Shown piece by piece: positions 8,466 to 18,541 of a stretch of 64,000 nt of DNA. Where the stretch lies: NCBI RefSeq assembly GCF_001645125.1, contig NZ_LXKA01000110.1:310001-374000 (forward strand). Direction: 5' to 3'. The position numbers and the translations under genes were made by a program. Within the stretch, counting starts at the first letter, position 1, and every line of letters starts with the position of its first letter. The DNA comes from Paraburkholderia ginsengiterrae. GTDB taxonomy: Bacteria; Pseudomonadota; Gammaproteobacteria; Burkholderiales; Burkholderiaceae. The notes beneath the pieces were generated by a model. The model saw nothing but the letters and a program-made list of their open reading frames with translations, was not told the DNA's origin and did not search any database.

Positions 8466-9356
8466 TCAGATGTCGCCGTCGGCGGCCCAGCCTTCCTGCG
8501 AGCCGCGCGTGATGACGCGGTCGCGCTCGAGCACCTGACCCGCCGCGTACGCCGGTTCAGCCGCGAGCCTCGCCAGTAAAGGCGCGAAATCGGTTTGCGC
8601 GACGCCGAACAATTGCGCGAAGTCGTCGATCACGAAGTAGGTTTTCTGGAACGTGTCGATGCGATAGCGCGTGCGCATGACGCGTTCGAGGTCGAAGCCG
8701 AGGCGGTTCGGCGCCGCGCTTTGCTGGCTGTAAAGCGTTTCGCCCTTGCTCGAGACGATGCCCGCGCCATAAATCTTCACACCGTTCGGGCTGGCTGCGT
8801 CGCGGATCAGGCCGAACTCCACTGTGTACCAATAGAGCCGCGCGAGCAGCGGCAGGGCGCCGGCATCGTCGGCGGCCAGCGCGGCGCGGCCGTATGCGTG
8901 CATGTAGTCGGCGAACACGGGGTTGATCAAGAGCGGCACGTGGCCGAACAGATCGTGAAAACAGTCGGGTTCCTGCAGATAATCGAGCTGGTCGGGGCGG
9001 CGCATCCACCATGTCACGGGAAAGCGGCGGTTCGCCAGGTGTTCGAAAAACACCTGATCCGGCACCAGCCCCGGCACGGCGGCGATTTGCCAGCCGGTAG
9101 CGGGCGTGAGCCTCGCGTTGATTTCATCGAAAGACGGCACGCGGTTGGCCGGCATGCCGATGCGGTTGACGCCCGCCAGAAACTCGTCGCACACGCGACC
9201 TTTAAGCAGCGCCGTCTGGCGTGCGTAAAGCTGCTGCCACACGGCATGGTCGACCGCACCGTAGCGTTCGGTCGGTTGATCGATGGTGAAGTCGGCACGG
9301 GTTTCAAGGCCTGCGTCGAATTGTTCTTTCAGTTTTGCGGTGTTGGCGGTGGACAT
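8466..9356 (-). CDS. phhA: Phenylalanine 4-monooxygenase
   Basis: Started at ATG 9356 (296 residues); the longer frame from 9473 would add 39 residues that do not resemble the family. The iron ligands of aromatic amino acid hydroxylases are present: [13 protein letters not shown] with His134 and His139, and YWYTVEFGL with Glu180. The short monomeric bacterial form lacks the N-terminal ACT regulatory domain of animal enzymes. It uses O2 and tetrahydropterin to make tyrosine from phenylalanine. phhB follows it, and an AsnC-type regulator is transcribed divergently, which fits amino-acid-dependent control. Confidence 0.96.
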   Translation of the reverse strand: MSTANTAKLKEQFDAGLETRADFTIDQPTERYGAVDHAVWQQLYARQTALLKGRVCDEFLAGVNRIGMPANRVPSFDEINARLTPATGWQIAAVPGLVPDQVFFEHLANRRFPVTWWMRRPDQLDYLQEPDCFHDLFGHVPLLINPVFADYMHAYGRAALAADDAGALPLLARLYWYTVEFGLIRDAASPNGVKIYGAGIVSSKGETLYSQQSAAPNRLGFDLERVMRTRYRIDTFQKTYFVIDDFAQLFGVAQTDFAPLLARLAAEPAYAAGQVLERDRVITRGSQEGWAADGDI

Positions 9357-9487
9357 GGTGTTGCGCTCTACGAGACGGCCTGCGACATTCAATGATGCAA
9401 GTGTAGAGCGGGGTGTGCGCGGAAAGGGCGCAATGATGGCGTCATACTGGAGCGATATGCAATAATCGTGCATAGAATGACGATTTA

Positions 9488-9994
9488 ATGCGGAAAATTG
9501 ACATGCTAGAACTGGATCATTTCGATCTCGCGCTGCTGGACGTGCTTCAGCGCTTCGGCCGGGCCACGCATCAGCAATTGGCCGAGCAGGTGCCGCTATC
9601 GCCCTCGCAGATCGGGCGGCGTTTGCAGCGGCTGGAGCAGGTGGGCGTGGTGGACGGCTATCGCGTCGTGTTGCGTCCGGAGAAGCTCGGGCTCGGCGTC
9701 ACGGCGTTCACGAGTCTGAAGTTGAAGCACCACGGCGATTCGATCATCGAGCAATTTCAGCAGCAGATCGAGGTGTTGCCTGAGGTGCTCGAATGTCACG
9801 CGGTGGTGGGCGACGCCGACTATCTGCTGCGCATTGTCGCGCCTGATCTGAATTATCTGTCGACGTTCGTGATGAAGAAGTTGATGCGCGTGCCTGGCGT
9901 CGACAGCGTGCGTTCGAATATCGTGCTCACCACCTTCAAGCGCAACGGACCTTTGCCGCTCGGCCATCTGTCGCCGGGCTCGGCCGCCGCATGA
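9488..9994 (+). CDS. Lrp/AsnC-family regulator, probably of phhAB
   Basis: The 168-residue protein has an N-terminal helix-turn-helix (THQQLAEQVPLSPSQIGRRLQRLEQVGVVDGY) and a C-terminal RAM/ActR ligand domain (LPEVLECHAVVGDADYLLRIVAPDL). An alternative start at 9503 has GGAA seven bases upstream and is equally good. It lies 131 bp from divergent phhA. In Pseudomonas the phh operon is controlled by the unrelated PhhR, so an AsnC-type regulator here would be a different solution; this role is inferred from divergence only. The ligand is likely an amino acid such as phenylalanine or tyrosine. Confidence 0.88.
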   Translation: MRKIDMLELDHFDLALLDVLQRFGRATHQQLAEQVPLSPSQIGRRLQRLEQVGVVDGYRVVLRPEKLGLGVTAFTSLKLKHHGDSIIEQFQQQIEVLPEVLECHAVVGDADYLLRIVAPDLNYLSTFVMKKLMRVPGVDSVRSNIVLTTFKRNGPLPLGHLSPGSAAA

Positions 9995-10067
9995 AGCTGC
10001 CGCATAAAGCGGTGGCACGAGCGCAGGGCGCGCGCGGACTTCGTTCGCGGCCCTGGATGCTTCAGGT

Positions 10068-10604
10068 TTATGCCGCTTTCTTCGGCTCGGCTTCCGGGTT
10101 CAGCAAATCGACATACGCCACCGCCACCAGATCCGACTCCGGCACACCGAGCGTCGCGAACATCGCGTGTGCTTCGGCGTGGCCGTCTTCTTCGTTGTCG
10201 TCCTGAGCGAGCACGACTTCGAGTTCCACGAAGTCGCCCAGACCGTCGACGCGATCCAGATGGATCCGCGTGCGCCCGGTCAGATACACATGCCGTTCCT
10301 TGGTGACGATGCCGCGCGTGGTCAGCGCCGTAGCCAGCAGCGCGTGCATGGCTTCCGGGTTGGTCACGGGGCTGCGCGTGTAGTACGAGGCCTTCGGCCC
10401 GTCGCGGTCGTCGCGCTGATAGAAGATCAGTTCAGCGGGCGTGCCGTCGTCGAACTGGCGCAGCTTCAGGCGGCCGCGCGGCACGTCGTAGAAAAAGTCC
10501 TGCTGGCGGAAGATCAGCGGCGCATCCGCCGCGAGCTGCGCCGCGCGTTCGCGCAGTTGCTCGAAATGCTGGGCGCGGGCTTTGATTTCAATGTTGCGTG
10601 CCAT
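10068..10604 (-). CDS. CYTH-domain protein (CyaB/thiamine-triphosphatase superfamily)
   Basis: The 178-residue protein starts ARNIEIKAR, the beta-strand motif of CYTH tunnel enzymes (usually ExExK; here the first Glu is Asn while Glu and Lys remain). Alternating charged strands follow: LKLRQF, ELIFYQRDD, KERHVYLTGRTRIHLDRVDGLGDFVELEVVL. CYTH proteins bind triphosphate substrates with metal and include class IV adenylate cyclases and triphosphatases; which activity applies here cannot be told. It is cytoplasmic. The gene is alone, convergent with the AsnC regulator, and the 295 bp upstream hold no other gene. Confidence 0.82.
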   Translation of the reverse strand: MARNIEIKARAQHFEQLRERAAQLAADAPLIFRQQDFFYDVPRGRLKLRQFDDGTPAELIFYQRDDRDGPKASYYTRSPVTNPEAMHALLATALTTRGIVTKERHVYLTGRTRIHLDRVDGLGDFVELEVVLAQDDNEEDGHAEAHAMFATLGVPESDLVAVAYVDLLNPEAEPKKAA

Positions 10605-10899
10605 GTCAGGCTCCTGTCGAGGAATGGAGTGGTCGGCGGCTTCCGGTGTTGCCGGGGCGAAGCTGCCGGGAAGGACAAAGTCAAGCGGAACGGAAAGCGA
10701 TGCAGGGCCGGCGCGTGAGCGCGAACCGTCAATCTAACAAAAACCGCGTGACCGTGTCGTTGCAGTGAGCGGGGCGAGTGGGTGGACGCGCGCAACGGCG
10801 CCGGGACGGCAATGCTCACGGGACTCACTCTGACGGCTCGCGTCATCTGGACCTGTCATGAGAGCGGCTCATATCGCTGACGCCGCGTTTCCTCGCCGC

Positions 10900-11799
10900 T
10901 CAAGTCGCCCATTGCTGCTCGATCAGCTTCAGCGCCGCGGCGATTGCCGGCTCCTCCCTGCGCTGCGCAAGTGCGATAAAGCTGAGCTGAGTCGGCACGG
11001 TCACGCCTTCGACGATGGTCAGCGCATGCGCGTGCGCTTCGGCAATCGCGGTGGCGTCGCGTGCCAGCGTAAGACCGACGCCTGATTTGACCAGATCGAG
11101 CATCGACGGCTCCTGATCCACTTCCGCCACTTTGACCGGCTTCACACCGGCCTCGTCAAAGCAGCGCGACAACAGCCGGTTGTGCGCGGACGCGGGCGGC
11201 GTCCAGATCCACGGCAGCGCTGCCAGCGAACGCCAGTCGCGCGCGCCTTTGACGCGGTCCTTCCAGCCGGCCGGCGCAAGCACGCGGTACTGGAACTGGG
11301 TCAGCGTGACGGCGTGGAAAGCCGGTCCGTCGCGCGGTTCGTCTTCGGAGGGCAGGCCGATGTAGTAGCCGACGTCCAGTTCTCCCGCGCGAACCTGATC
11401 CAGGACCCAGCCCGACATGCCGTGCCGCAGTGCCGTCTCGATGTGGGGCCAGGTTTCCACCAGTTGTTTCAGGAAACCGCCCAGGCGCAGAAACGCCGGG
11501 TCGAGAATCGTCCCGATCCGCAAGCGCCCGCGCACTTCCTGGCGCAGCGACTGTGCGGCCCGTTGCACGTCGTTCGCGGCGCCCAGCGCGCGCTCGGCGT
11601 GAGGCAGCAGCGACTGGCCGTCGCGCGTGAGCGAGAGTCCGTGCGAGGTCCGCGTGAACAGCGTCACGCCGAGCGTCTCCTGCAAATGCTTGATTTGCAG
11701 GCTGACGGCGGGTTGGGTCAGATGCAGTTGCACCGCGGCACGCGTGAGGTTGCCCTCGCGTGCGACGGTGACAAAGGCCCGGAGCAGAGTCAGATCCAT
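10900..11799 (-). CDS. LysR-family regulator, divergent from mmsA
   Basis: The 299-residue protein has the standard N-terminal winged helix (LLRAFVTVAREGNLTRAAVQLHLTQPAVSLQIKHLQETLGVTLFTR) and a two-lobed effector domain, including RLRIGTILDPAFLRL. It is read away from the methylmalonate-semialdehyde dehydrogenase gene with 142 bp between start codons, and a T-N11-A palindrome lies in that gap. LysR regulators usually control the divergent gene, so this is probably an activator of mmsA and perhaps the downstream GMC and transporter genes. The effector is unknown. Confidence 0.9.
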   Translation of the reverse strand: MDLTLLRAFVTVAREGNLTRAAVQLHLTQPAVSLQIKHLQETLGVTLFTRTSHGLSLTRDGQSLLPHAERALGAANDVQRAAQSLRQEVRGRLRIGTILDPAFLRLGGFLKQLVETWPHIETALRHGMSGWVLDQVRAGELDVGYYIGLPSEDEPRDGPAFHAVTLTQFQYRVLAPAGWKDRVKGARDWRSLAALPWIWTPPASAHNRLLSRCFDEAGVKPVKVAEVDQEPSMLDLVKSGVGLTLARDATAIAEAHAHALTIVEGVTVPTQLSFIALAQRREEPAIAAALKLIEQQWAT

Positions 11800-11830
11800 A
11801 TCCTGATATTAGCGCGCCTTATAGCGCAGT

Positions 11831-11843
11831 TGAGCATTACTCA
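11831..11843. promoter_or_regulatory. Candidate LysR-type operator (T-N11-A)
   Basis: TGAG and CTCA arms flank five bases, giving the T-N11-A dyad typical of LysR recognition sites. It lies between the divergent LysR and mmsA genes, 32 bp upstream of the lysR start. It is short enough to occur by chance. Confidence 0.4.
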
Positions 11844-11941
11844 TTGGATTTCCCGCCCCGAAGCGCCGTACGCTTCTCTTTCAACACACCTTCATGACGC
11901 CGCCGGCGCCGGGCGGAAGACTTCACTGGAACGAGGACAAC

Positions 11942-13480
11942 ATGAGCGAGACACTTCAGGACGAAACCCTCCGCAGCGCGGCTGGCATGCGCACGTTGGC
12001 CCATTTCATCAACGGCAAGAGCGTGGGCGGCTCAAGCGGGCGCGTAGGCGATGTCTTTAATCCCGCGCTGGGGAACGTGAGCACGTATGTGCCGCTCGCG
12101 AGCGTCGCGGAAGTGGATGCGGCGGTTGCCGCCGCGAAAGCTGCTTTCCCCGCATGGAGCGAAACCGCGCCGATCAAGCGGGCGCGCGTGCTGTTCAAGT
12201 TCAAGGAACTGCTCGACCGTCACCACGACGAACTCGCGGAACTGATCACGCGTGAGCACGGCAAGGTGTTTTCAGACGCGAAGGGCGAGGTGATGCGCGG
12301 CATCGAGATCGTCGAGTTCGCGTGCGGCATTCCGAATCTGTTGAAGACCGATTTCACCGACCAGATCGGCGGCGGCATCGACAACTGGAATCTGCGCCAG
12401 CCGCTCGGCGTAGTCGCCGGCATCACGCCGTTCAATTTCCCGATGATGGTGCCGTGCTGGATGTTCCCCGTGGCAATCGCTTGCGGCAACACGTTTGTGC
12501 TGAAGCCATCGGAGCGCGATCCATCCTGCTCGAACCGGCTGGCTGAACTGTTGAAGGAAGCCGGATTGCCTGACGGCGTTTTCAACGTCGTACACGGCGA
12601 CAAGGTTGCGGTCGACGCATTGCTCGTCCACCCGGACGTCAGCGCGTTGTCGTTCGTCGGCTCGACTCCGATTGCCGAATACATCTACACGGAAGGCACG
12701 AAACACGGCAAGCGCGTGCAGGCGTTGGGCGGAGCGAAAAATCACCTCGTCGTGATGCCCGACGCGGATCTCGACCAGGCGGTGGATGCCTTGATCGGTG
12801 CGGCATACGGTTCGGCCGGCGAGCGTTGCATGGCAATTTCGGTGGCTGTCGCGGTGGGGCATATCGCCGACGAGCTGATTGAGCGCCTCACGCCGCGCGT
12901 AAAGAGCCTGAAGATTCTCAACGGCATGGAGCCGGCAGCCGAGATGGGGCCGCTCGTGACCGCGGTGCATCGCGAGAAAGTGGTGGGATATATCGATGCC
13001 GGCGTCGCGGCGGGCGCGAAGCTGGTGGTCGACGGCCGGGGGCATCAGGTGAGCGGGCATGAGAAGGGCTTCTTTCTCGGCGGCACGCTGTTCGACAATG
13101 TATCGACCGACATGAAGATTTATCGCGAAGAGATTTTTGGACCCGTGTTGTGTGTTGTGCGCGTGCCGGATTTCGCTTCTGCAGTGGAGCTCATCAACGC
13201 CAACGAGTTTGCTAACGGCGTGTCGTTGTTTACGTCCGACGGCGGTGTGGCTCGCGCTTTCTCACGCCAGATTCAGATTGGCATGGTGGGGATCAACGTG
13301 CCGATTCCTGTGCCGATGGCATGGCATTCGTTCGGCGGCTGGAAGAAGTCGCTGTTTGGCGATCATCATGCGTATGGCGAAGAAGGCGTGCGGTTTTACA
13401 CGCGCTACAAGAGCATCATGCAGCGCTGGCCCGACAGTATCGCGAAGGGCGCCGAGTTCACGATGCCGGTCGCAAAATGA
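11942..13480 (+). CDS. mmsA: CoA-acylating methylmalonate-semialdehyde dehydrogenase
   Basis: Started at ATG 11942 after AACGAGGACA (512 residues); an upstream frame adds 16 residues. It is an aldehyde dehydrogenase with [30 protein letters not shown] near 162-191, typical of MmsA/IolA, and catalytic Cys296 in [10 protein letters not shown]. These enzymes convert methylmalonate or malonate semialdehyde to propionyl-CoA or acetyl-CoA using NAD and CoA, at the end of valine, beta-alanine or inositol breakdown. Here it lies 56 bp before a GMC oxidoreductase and a LIV-type transporter rather than the usual mmsB, so the pathway feeding it is uncertain. Confidence 0.92.
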   Translation: MSETLQDETLRSAAGMRTLAHFINGKSVGGSSGRVGDVFNPALGNVSTYVPLASVAEVDAAVAAAKAAFPAWSETAPIKRARVLFKFKELLDRHHDELAELITREHGKVFSDAKGEVMRGIEIVEFACGIPNLLKTDFTDQIGGGIDNWNLRQPLGVVAGITPFNFPMMVPCWMFPVAIACGNTFVLKPSERDPSCSNRLAELLKEAGLPDGVFNVVHGDKVAVDALLVHPDVSALSFVGSTPIAEYIYTEGTKHGKRVQALGGAKNHLVVMPDADLDQAVDALIGAAYGSAGERCMAISVAVAVGHIADELIERLTPRVKSLKILNGMEPAAEMGPLVTAVHREKVVGYIDAGVAAGAKLVVDGRGHQVSGHEKGFFLGGTLFDNVSTDMKIYREEIFGPVLCVVRVPDFASAVELINANEFANGVSLFTSDGGVARAFSRQIQIGMVGINVPIPVPMAWHSFGGWKKSLFGDHHAYGEEGVRFYTRYKSIMQRWPDSIAKGAEFTMPVAK

Positions 13481-13536
13481 TCTGGGCCGCATGGTATGCA
13501 TGCGGCTGGCTATAAAAAAGCTTAGGAGACTGAACA

Positions 13537-15252
13537 ATGAGCGATGCCGACGCGACGTCACCGGCTTCCCGGCGGCTGGAAGGCGAATTCGACTACATCA
13601 TCGTCGGTGCGGGGACGGCGGGTTGCGTGCTGGCCAATCGCCTGACCGAGGATCCGGACGTGCAGGTATTGCTGCTCGAAGCCGGCGGCAAAGACGATTA
13701 CCACTGGATTCATGTGCCCGTCGGCTACCTCTATTGCATCGGCAATCCACGCACCGACTGGCTCTACAAAACGCAAGCGGAGCCCGGCTTGAATGGCCGC
13801 TCGCTTTCGTATCCACGCGGGCGCGTATTGGGCGGCAGTTCATCCATCAACGGCATGATTTACATGCGCGGGCAGCGTGAAGACTACGACGAATGGGCTC
13901 GCGTGACCAATGACCCGTCATGGTCATGGAACTCGGTTCTGCCGGTGTTCAAACGTAGTGAAGATCATCATGCCGGTGCGACCGAATCGCATGGCGCGGG
14001 TGGACCGTGGCGCGTCGAAAAACAGCGGCTGAAATGGAAGATTCTCGAAGAATTTTCAAAGGCCGCGCAGCAAACCGGCATTCCCGCCACGGACGATTTC
14101 AACCGTGGTGACAACACGGGCGTGGGCTACTTCGACGTCAATCAGAAACGCGGCATTCGCTGGAACGCATCGAAGGCATTTTTGCGGCCCGCGCTCAAGC
14201 GGCCCAATCTCACGGTCATTACCGGTGCACACACGCAACGTGTCGTGTTCGAAGGACGCCGTTGCACGGGCGTCGAATATCGTGGTAACGATACGGACTT
14301 TCTTGCCAAGGCGCGCTGTGAGGTGATCCTCAGTTCAGGCGCGGTCAACTCGCCGCAATTGCTCGAACTGTCCGGTATCGGCGACGGTGCGCGTTTGCGG
14401 AATCTGGGCATCGCGGTGGTCAACGATCTGCGCGGCGTGGGTGAAAATCTGCAGGATCATTTGCAATTGCGCATGGCTTATAAAGTCGAGGGCGTCCGCA
14501 CGCTCAATACGGCGTCCGCGCATTGGTGGGGCAAGCTGATGATCGGCATGCAGTACGCGCTCTTTCAAAGCGGGCCCATGTCGATGTCGCCCTCGCAACT
14601 CGGCGCTTTTGCGAAATCCGATCCTGACGACCGCTCGCTCACGCGCCCCGACCTCGAATATCACGTCCAGCCGCTCTCGCTCGATCGTTTCGGTGAACCG
14701 CTGCATCGCTTCAATGCGTTCACGGCCTCCGTGTGCCAATTGCGGCCGACGTCGCGCGGCAGTATTCACATTGGGTCGGCCGATGCCTTGGCGCCGCCGT
14801 TGATTGCGCCGAACTATCTTTCCACCGACTACGACCGGCACGTCGCCGCCAATGCACTGCGCCTCACGCGCCGCATTGCGGCGGCGCCCGCGCTTGCACG
14901 TTATCGGCCGCAGGAAATCTTGCCGGGCATCCAGTATCAGACGGAGGAGGATTTGCAGCAGGCCGCGGGCGCGGTCGGCACAACCATTTTTCATCCGGTC
15001 GGCACGTGCCGCATGGGGACGGTCGACGATCCGGACGCCGTAGTCGATAACCGGCTACGAGTTATCGGGGTTGACGGATTGCGCATAGTCGATGCATCGG
15101 TCATGCCGAGCATCACCTCGGGCAATACCAATTCACCGACCCTGATGATCGCCGAGCGTGCGAGCGACATGATCCGCGAAGACCGCCGAGCGCGCGTGAA
15201 GGGCAGCGTTGCAGCACAATCGAGCGCGGCGCCGTCTGTGTCTGCTGTGTGA
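13537..15252 (+). CDS. GMC-family FAD oxidoreductase (choline-dehydrogenase-like)
   Basis: The 571-residue protein has the FAD-binding Rossmann motif DYIIVGAGTAGCVLANRL at about 14-31 and ends its fold with LLLEAGG. GMC signatures follow: GRVLGGSSSINGMIYMRG and SSGAVNSPQLLELSGIG. The active-site region HPVGTCRMG and DASVMPSITSGNTNSPTLMIAE are near the C-terminus. GMC enzymes oxidise alcohols to aldehydes; with the adjacent semialdehyde dehydrogenase it could form a two-step alcohol oxidation, which is inference. It has no signal peptide. GGAG lies 12 bases before the start. The following 299 bp to the transporter genes contain no other gene. Confidence 0.9.
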   Translation: MSDADATSPASRRLEGEFDYIIVGAGTAGCVLANRLTEDPDVQVLLLEAGGKDDYHWIHVPVGYLYCIGNPRTDWLYKTQAEPGLNGRSLSYPRGRVLGGSSSINGMIYMRGQREDYDEWARVTNDPSWSWNSVLPVFKRSEDHHAGATESHGAGGPWRVEKQRLKWKILEEFSKAAQQTGIPATDDFNRGDNTGVGYFDVNQKRGIRWNASKAFLRPALKRPNLTVITGAHTQRVVFEGRRCTGVEYRGNDTDFLAKARCEVILSSGAVNSPQLLELSGIGDGARLRNLGIAVVNDLRGVGENLQDHLQLRMAYKVEGVRTLNTASAHWWGKLMIGMQYALFQSGPMSMSPSQLGAFAKSDPDDRSLTRPDLEYHVQPLSLDRFGEPLHRFNAFTASVCQLRPTSRGSIHIGSADALAPPLIAPNYLSTDYDRHVAANALRLTRRIAAAPALARYRPQEILPGIQYQTEEDLQQAAGAVGTTIFHPVGTCRMGTVDDPDAVVDNRLRVIGVDGLRIVDASVMPSITSGNTNSPTLMIAERASDMIREDRRARVKGSVAAQSSAAPSVSAV

Positions 15253-15551
15253 CAGGTGGCGTGAAGTGGCGTGCCGAATCTGCGGAACACCCCGTCCTGC
15301 ATGTCTGGAGGGGATCTCACGCGCATCGCCCACGCCACAAGCTTACAACTTCCACTAAGTGCAAATCCCAATGAATGCGCTGCATCATTGGCGCGACAAT
15401 GGCAGCCATGCTGCGTGCCGTGCCATGGATTACCGTCCCAATTGGTGCAGCACGCCAACGAGCGCGCACGGGGTGCCGCCGTCATAACAAGTCGCGCGGT
15501 GAATCGCGCGTAAGATCGTAATGCTTCGCCTAACTCCGTATGGAAGGGAAC

Positions 15552-16331
15552 ATGATTCTCGGCGATACGATTCTCGAAACGCGCGGCCTCACCCGTGAGT
15601 TCAAAGGCTTCATCGCCGTGAACGGCGTGAACCTGCGCGTGCGCCGTGGGTCGATCCATGCACTGATCGGTCCTAATGGGGCAGGCAAGACCACCTGCTT
15701 CAATCTGCTCACCAAGTTCCTCGAACCGACCGCGGGTCAGATCGTCTTTAACGGCATCGACATCACCAATGAACGCCCGGCGCAGATCGCGCGGCGCGGC
15801 ATCATCCGCTCGTTTCAGATCTCTGCTGTATTTCCGCATCTGACAGCATTGCAGAACGTGCGCATCGGCTTGCAGCGCTCGCTCGGCACGGCGTTTCATT
15901 TCTGGAAGAGCGAACGCACGCTGCGCAAGCTCAACGACCGCGCAATGGATCTGCTCACCCAGGTTGGCTTGACCGATTTCGCCGATGTGCTGACCGTCGA
16001 GCTTTCCTATGGCCGCAAGCGCGCGCTGGAAATTGCCACCACGCTCGCCATGGAGCCGGAGTTGATGCTGCTCGACGAACCGACCCAGGGCATGGGTCAC
16101 GAAGACGTCGATCGCGTGACGGCGTTGATCAAAAAAGTATCGAGCGGCCGCACGATCCTGATGGTCGAGCACAACATGAATGTGATCGCCGGCATCTCCG
16201 ACACGATTACCGTGCTGCAACGTGGCGAAGTGCTCGCCGAAGGCAGCTACGCCGAAGTGTCGAAGAATCCGCTCGTGATGCAAGCCTACATGGGCAGCGC
16301 CGACGCGGCGCTCGCCGGAGCCCACGCATGA
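15552..16331 (+). CDS. LIV-type ABC transporter ATP-binding protein, LivG-like
   Basis: I prefer ATG 15552, preceded by AAGGGA, over ATG 15540; this gives 259 residues. Walker A GPNGAGKTT near 39-47, an LSYGRKRALEIA signature and Walker B LMLLDEPTQGMG are complete. The signature motif has SYG instead of SGG, common in LivG-type proteins. It is one of two cytoplasmic ATPases of a hydrophobic or branched-chain amino-acid type importer encoded by the five genes from here to 20397. Its stop overlaps the next gene by four bases, indicating translational coupling. Confidence 0.93.
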   Translation: MILGDTILETRGLTREFKGFIAVNGVNLRVRRGSIHALIGPNGAGKTTCFNLLTKFLEPTAGQIVFNGIDITNERPAQIARRGIIRSFQISAVFPHLTALQNVRIGLQRSLGTAFHFWKSERTLRKLNDRAMDLLTQVGLTDFADVLTVELSYGRKRALEIATTLAMEPELMLLDEPTQGMGHEDVDRVTALIKKVSSGRTILMVEHNMNVIAGISDTITVLQRGEVLAEGSYAEVSKNPLVMQAYMGSADAALAGAHA

Positions 16332-17086
16332 ATACGATTGCCGAGCGCGAAAGCCTCGAGGTGAGCGGGACGAGCGGCGCCGCTCCCGCACTGGAAATTG
16401 CAGGGTTGCAGGCGTGGTACGGGGAATCTCATATCCTGCATGGCGTCGATCTGACGGTGAACCGCGGGGAAGTCGTGACGCTGCTGGGCCGCAACGGTGC
16501 GGGCCGCACCACCACGATGCGCGCCATCATGGGGCTCACCGGGCGGCGCACCGGGTCGATCCGCATCGGCGGACGCGAAACCATCCACCTCCCCACGCAT
16601 CGCGTCGCGCATTGCGGCATCGGCTATTGTCCGGAAGAGCGGGGTATTTTTTCGAGCCTCTCGTGTGAGGAGAATCTGCTGCTGCCACCGCCCGTCGGCG
16701 ACAAGGCGCACATGATGTCGCTCGAAGAAATCTATTCGATGTTCCCCAATCTGCACGAGCGCCGTATGAGCCAGGGCACGCGGCTCTCAGGCGGTGAACA
16801 GCAGATGCTGGCGGTAGCGCGCATTCTGCGCACCGGCGCGAGCCTGCTGCTGCTCGACGAGATCTCCGAGGGGCTTGCACCGGTGATCGTGCAGGCACTC
16901 GCGCGCATGATCATCACACTCAAGGAGCGGGGCTATACCGTTGTGATGGTCGAACAGAATTTCCGCTTTGCCGCACCGCTTGCCGATCGCTTTTATGTCA
17001 TGGAGCACGGCGCAATTGTCGAGCATTTCGAGGCGAGTGAACTCGAAAGCAAGATGCCGGTCCTGCACGATTTACTGGGCGTATAG
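16328..17086 (+). CDS. LIV-type ABC transporter ATP-binding protein, LivF-like, with Arg in Walker A
   Basis: The 252-residue protein has the LivF layout: Walker A at 54-62, LSGGEQQMLAVAR as signature and LLLLDEISEGLAPVIV as Walker B. The Walker A sequence reads GRNGAGRTT, so the invariant Lys that contacts the nucleotide beta- and gamma-phosphates is Arg60 (codon CGC). Such a change usually weakens or abolishes ATP hydrolysis, although Arg may be tolerated when the partner ATPase is intact. The Pro after DE in Walker B is also Ile. It is the partner of the upstream LivG-like ATPase, which has a normal Lys. It is followed 52 bp later by the binding-protein gene. Confidence 0.92.
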   Translation: MNTIAERESLEVSGTSGAAPALEIAGLQAWYGESHILHGVDLTVNRGEVVTLLGRNGAGRTTTMRAIMGLTGRRTGSIRIGGRETIHLPTHRVAHCGIGYCPEERGIFSSLSCEENLLLPPPVGDKAHMMSLEEIYSMFPNLHERRMSQGTRLSGGEQQMLAVARILRTGASLLLLDEISEGLAPVIVQALARMIITLKERGYTVVMVEQNFRFAAPLADRFYVMEHGAIVEHFEASELESKMPVLHDLLGV

Positions 17087-17138
17087 AAAACGCCAGTTTG
17101 CCTCTGATAACCACAAACGAACAAACCAGGAGCCAGGA

Positions 17139-18353
17139 ATGACAAAGAACCCACTCGCGCGGCTTGCCTCACTCTGTTTCGCGGTCGCCGCCGGCGCCGC
17201 GCTCACGATGGGCAGCGCGCAAGCGGCTGACGATGCAGTGAAGATCGGCTTCATCACCGATATGTCGGGGCTGTACGCGGATATCGACGGCCAGGGTGGC
17301 CTCGAAGCGATTCGCATGGCTGTCGCGGACTTCGGCGGCAAGGTCAACGGCAAGCCGATCTCGGTCGTGTTCGCGGATCACCAGAACAAGGCTGACATCG
17401 CGGCATCGCGCGCGCGTGAATGGTTCGACCGGGACGGCGTGGACCTGCTGATCGGCGGCACGAACTCGGCAACGGGCCTGTCGATGAACACGGTGGCCGG
17501 TGAAAAGCACAAGGTGTATATCAGCATCGGCGCGGGCGCGGATACGCTCACCAACGAGCAATGCACGCCGTACACGATCCACTATGCGTACGACACCACC
17601 GCGCTTGCCAAGGGCACCGGTTCGGCGGTGACGAAGCAGGGCGGCAAGACATGGTACTTCCTGACGGCAGACTACGCGTTCGGCAAGGCGCTCGAAAAGA
17701 ATACCTCGGACGTGGTGAAGGCGAATGGAGGCCAGGTGCTGGGTGCTGTGCGCCATCCGCTGTCCGCGTCGGACTTCTCGTCGTTCCTGTTGCAGGCACA
17801 GTCTTCGAAAGCGCAGATTCTCGGCCTCGCGAACGCGGGCGGCGACACGATCAACTCGATCAAAGCCGCCAAGGAATTCGGCATCAACAAGACGATGAAG
17901 ATCGCGGCGCTGCTGATGTTCATCGACGACGTGCACAGCCTGGGCCTGGAAACGACGCAAGGGCTGGTGCTGACGGACAGCTGGTACTGGAACAAGGACG
18001 CTGCGACGCGCAAGTGGGCCGAGCGCTATTTCGACAAGATGAAGAAGATGCCCTCGAGTCTGCAGGCTGCGGACTATTCGGCCACCATGACCTATCTGAA
18101 GGCGGTTCAGGCAGTCGGCTCGACCGATTCCGACAAGGTGATGGCGCAACTCAAGAAGGCCAAGATCGACGACTTCTATGCGAAGGGCTACATCCGTCAG
18201 GACGGCAGCATGATCCACGACATGTACCTGATGCAGGTCAAGACGCCGGCTGAGTCCAAAGAGCCGTGGGACTACTACAAGATCACCGCGACCATTCCGG
18301 GCGAGCAGGCCTTCACGACCAAGGCGGAAACGCGCTGCGCACTGTGGAAATAA
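17139..18353 (+). CDS. Periplasmic binding protein of the first LIV-type transporter
   Basis: Started at ATG 17139 after AGGAGCCAGGA; 404 residues. A signal peptide ends in GSAQA-ADDAV near residue 29. The mature part has the type I periplasmic binding fold of the LivJ/LivK (HAAT) family, beginning VKIGFITDMSGLYADIDGQGG, with LIGGTNSATGLSMNTVAGE and DYAFGKALE regions. It should deliver its ligand to the LivH-LivM channel encoded just downstream. The ligand cannot be inferred with confidence; relatives bind amino acids, urea, amides or aromatic acids. The position after mmsA and a GMC dehydrogenase allows a non-amino-acid substrate. Confidence 0.9.
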   Translation: MTKNPLARLASLCFAVAAGAALTMGSAQAADDAVKIGFITDMSGLYADIDGQGGLEAIRMAVADFGGKVNGKPISVVFADHQNKADIAASRAREWFDRDGVDLLIGGTNSATGLSMNTVAGEKHKVYISIGAGADTLTNEQCTPYTIHYAYDTTALAKGTGSAVTKQGGKTWYFLTADYAFGKALEKNTSDVVKANGGQVLGAVRHPLSASDFSSFLLQAQSSKAQILGLANAGGDTINSIKAAKEFGINKTMKIAALLMFIDDVHSLGLETTQGLVLTDSWYWNKDAATRKWAERYFDKMKKMPSSLQAADYSATMTYLKAVQAVGSTDSDKVMAQLKKAKIDDFYAKGYIRQDGSMIHDMYLMQVKTPAESKEPWDYYKITATIPGEQAFTTKAETRCALWK

Positions 18354-18541
18354 TGACGGAGTGAGGGGCTGAGCGTTGCCCGTCTGTGTCTGCCCGTTGC
18401 GCGTAGTGTCGTGCAGCGCGGGCCGGCAGACGGGCGGCAAACTGTTTTACGTGCCGTGCGCGCCGGGCATTGTCGCCGACAGGCGCGCGCCGGCCGGATC
18501 GTGCTTCACCGATCTCACCTTGGCGATGGGTTAAGGCTTCA

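Noticed and set aside
15400-15414. Possible sigma-54 promoter before the first LIV operon
   Set aside because: GG and GC have the right ten-base spacing, but the flanking bases match poorly and no enhancer-binding regulator is nearby.
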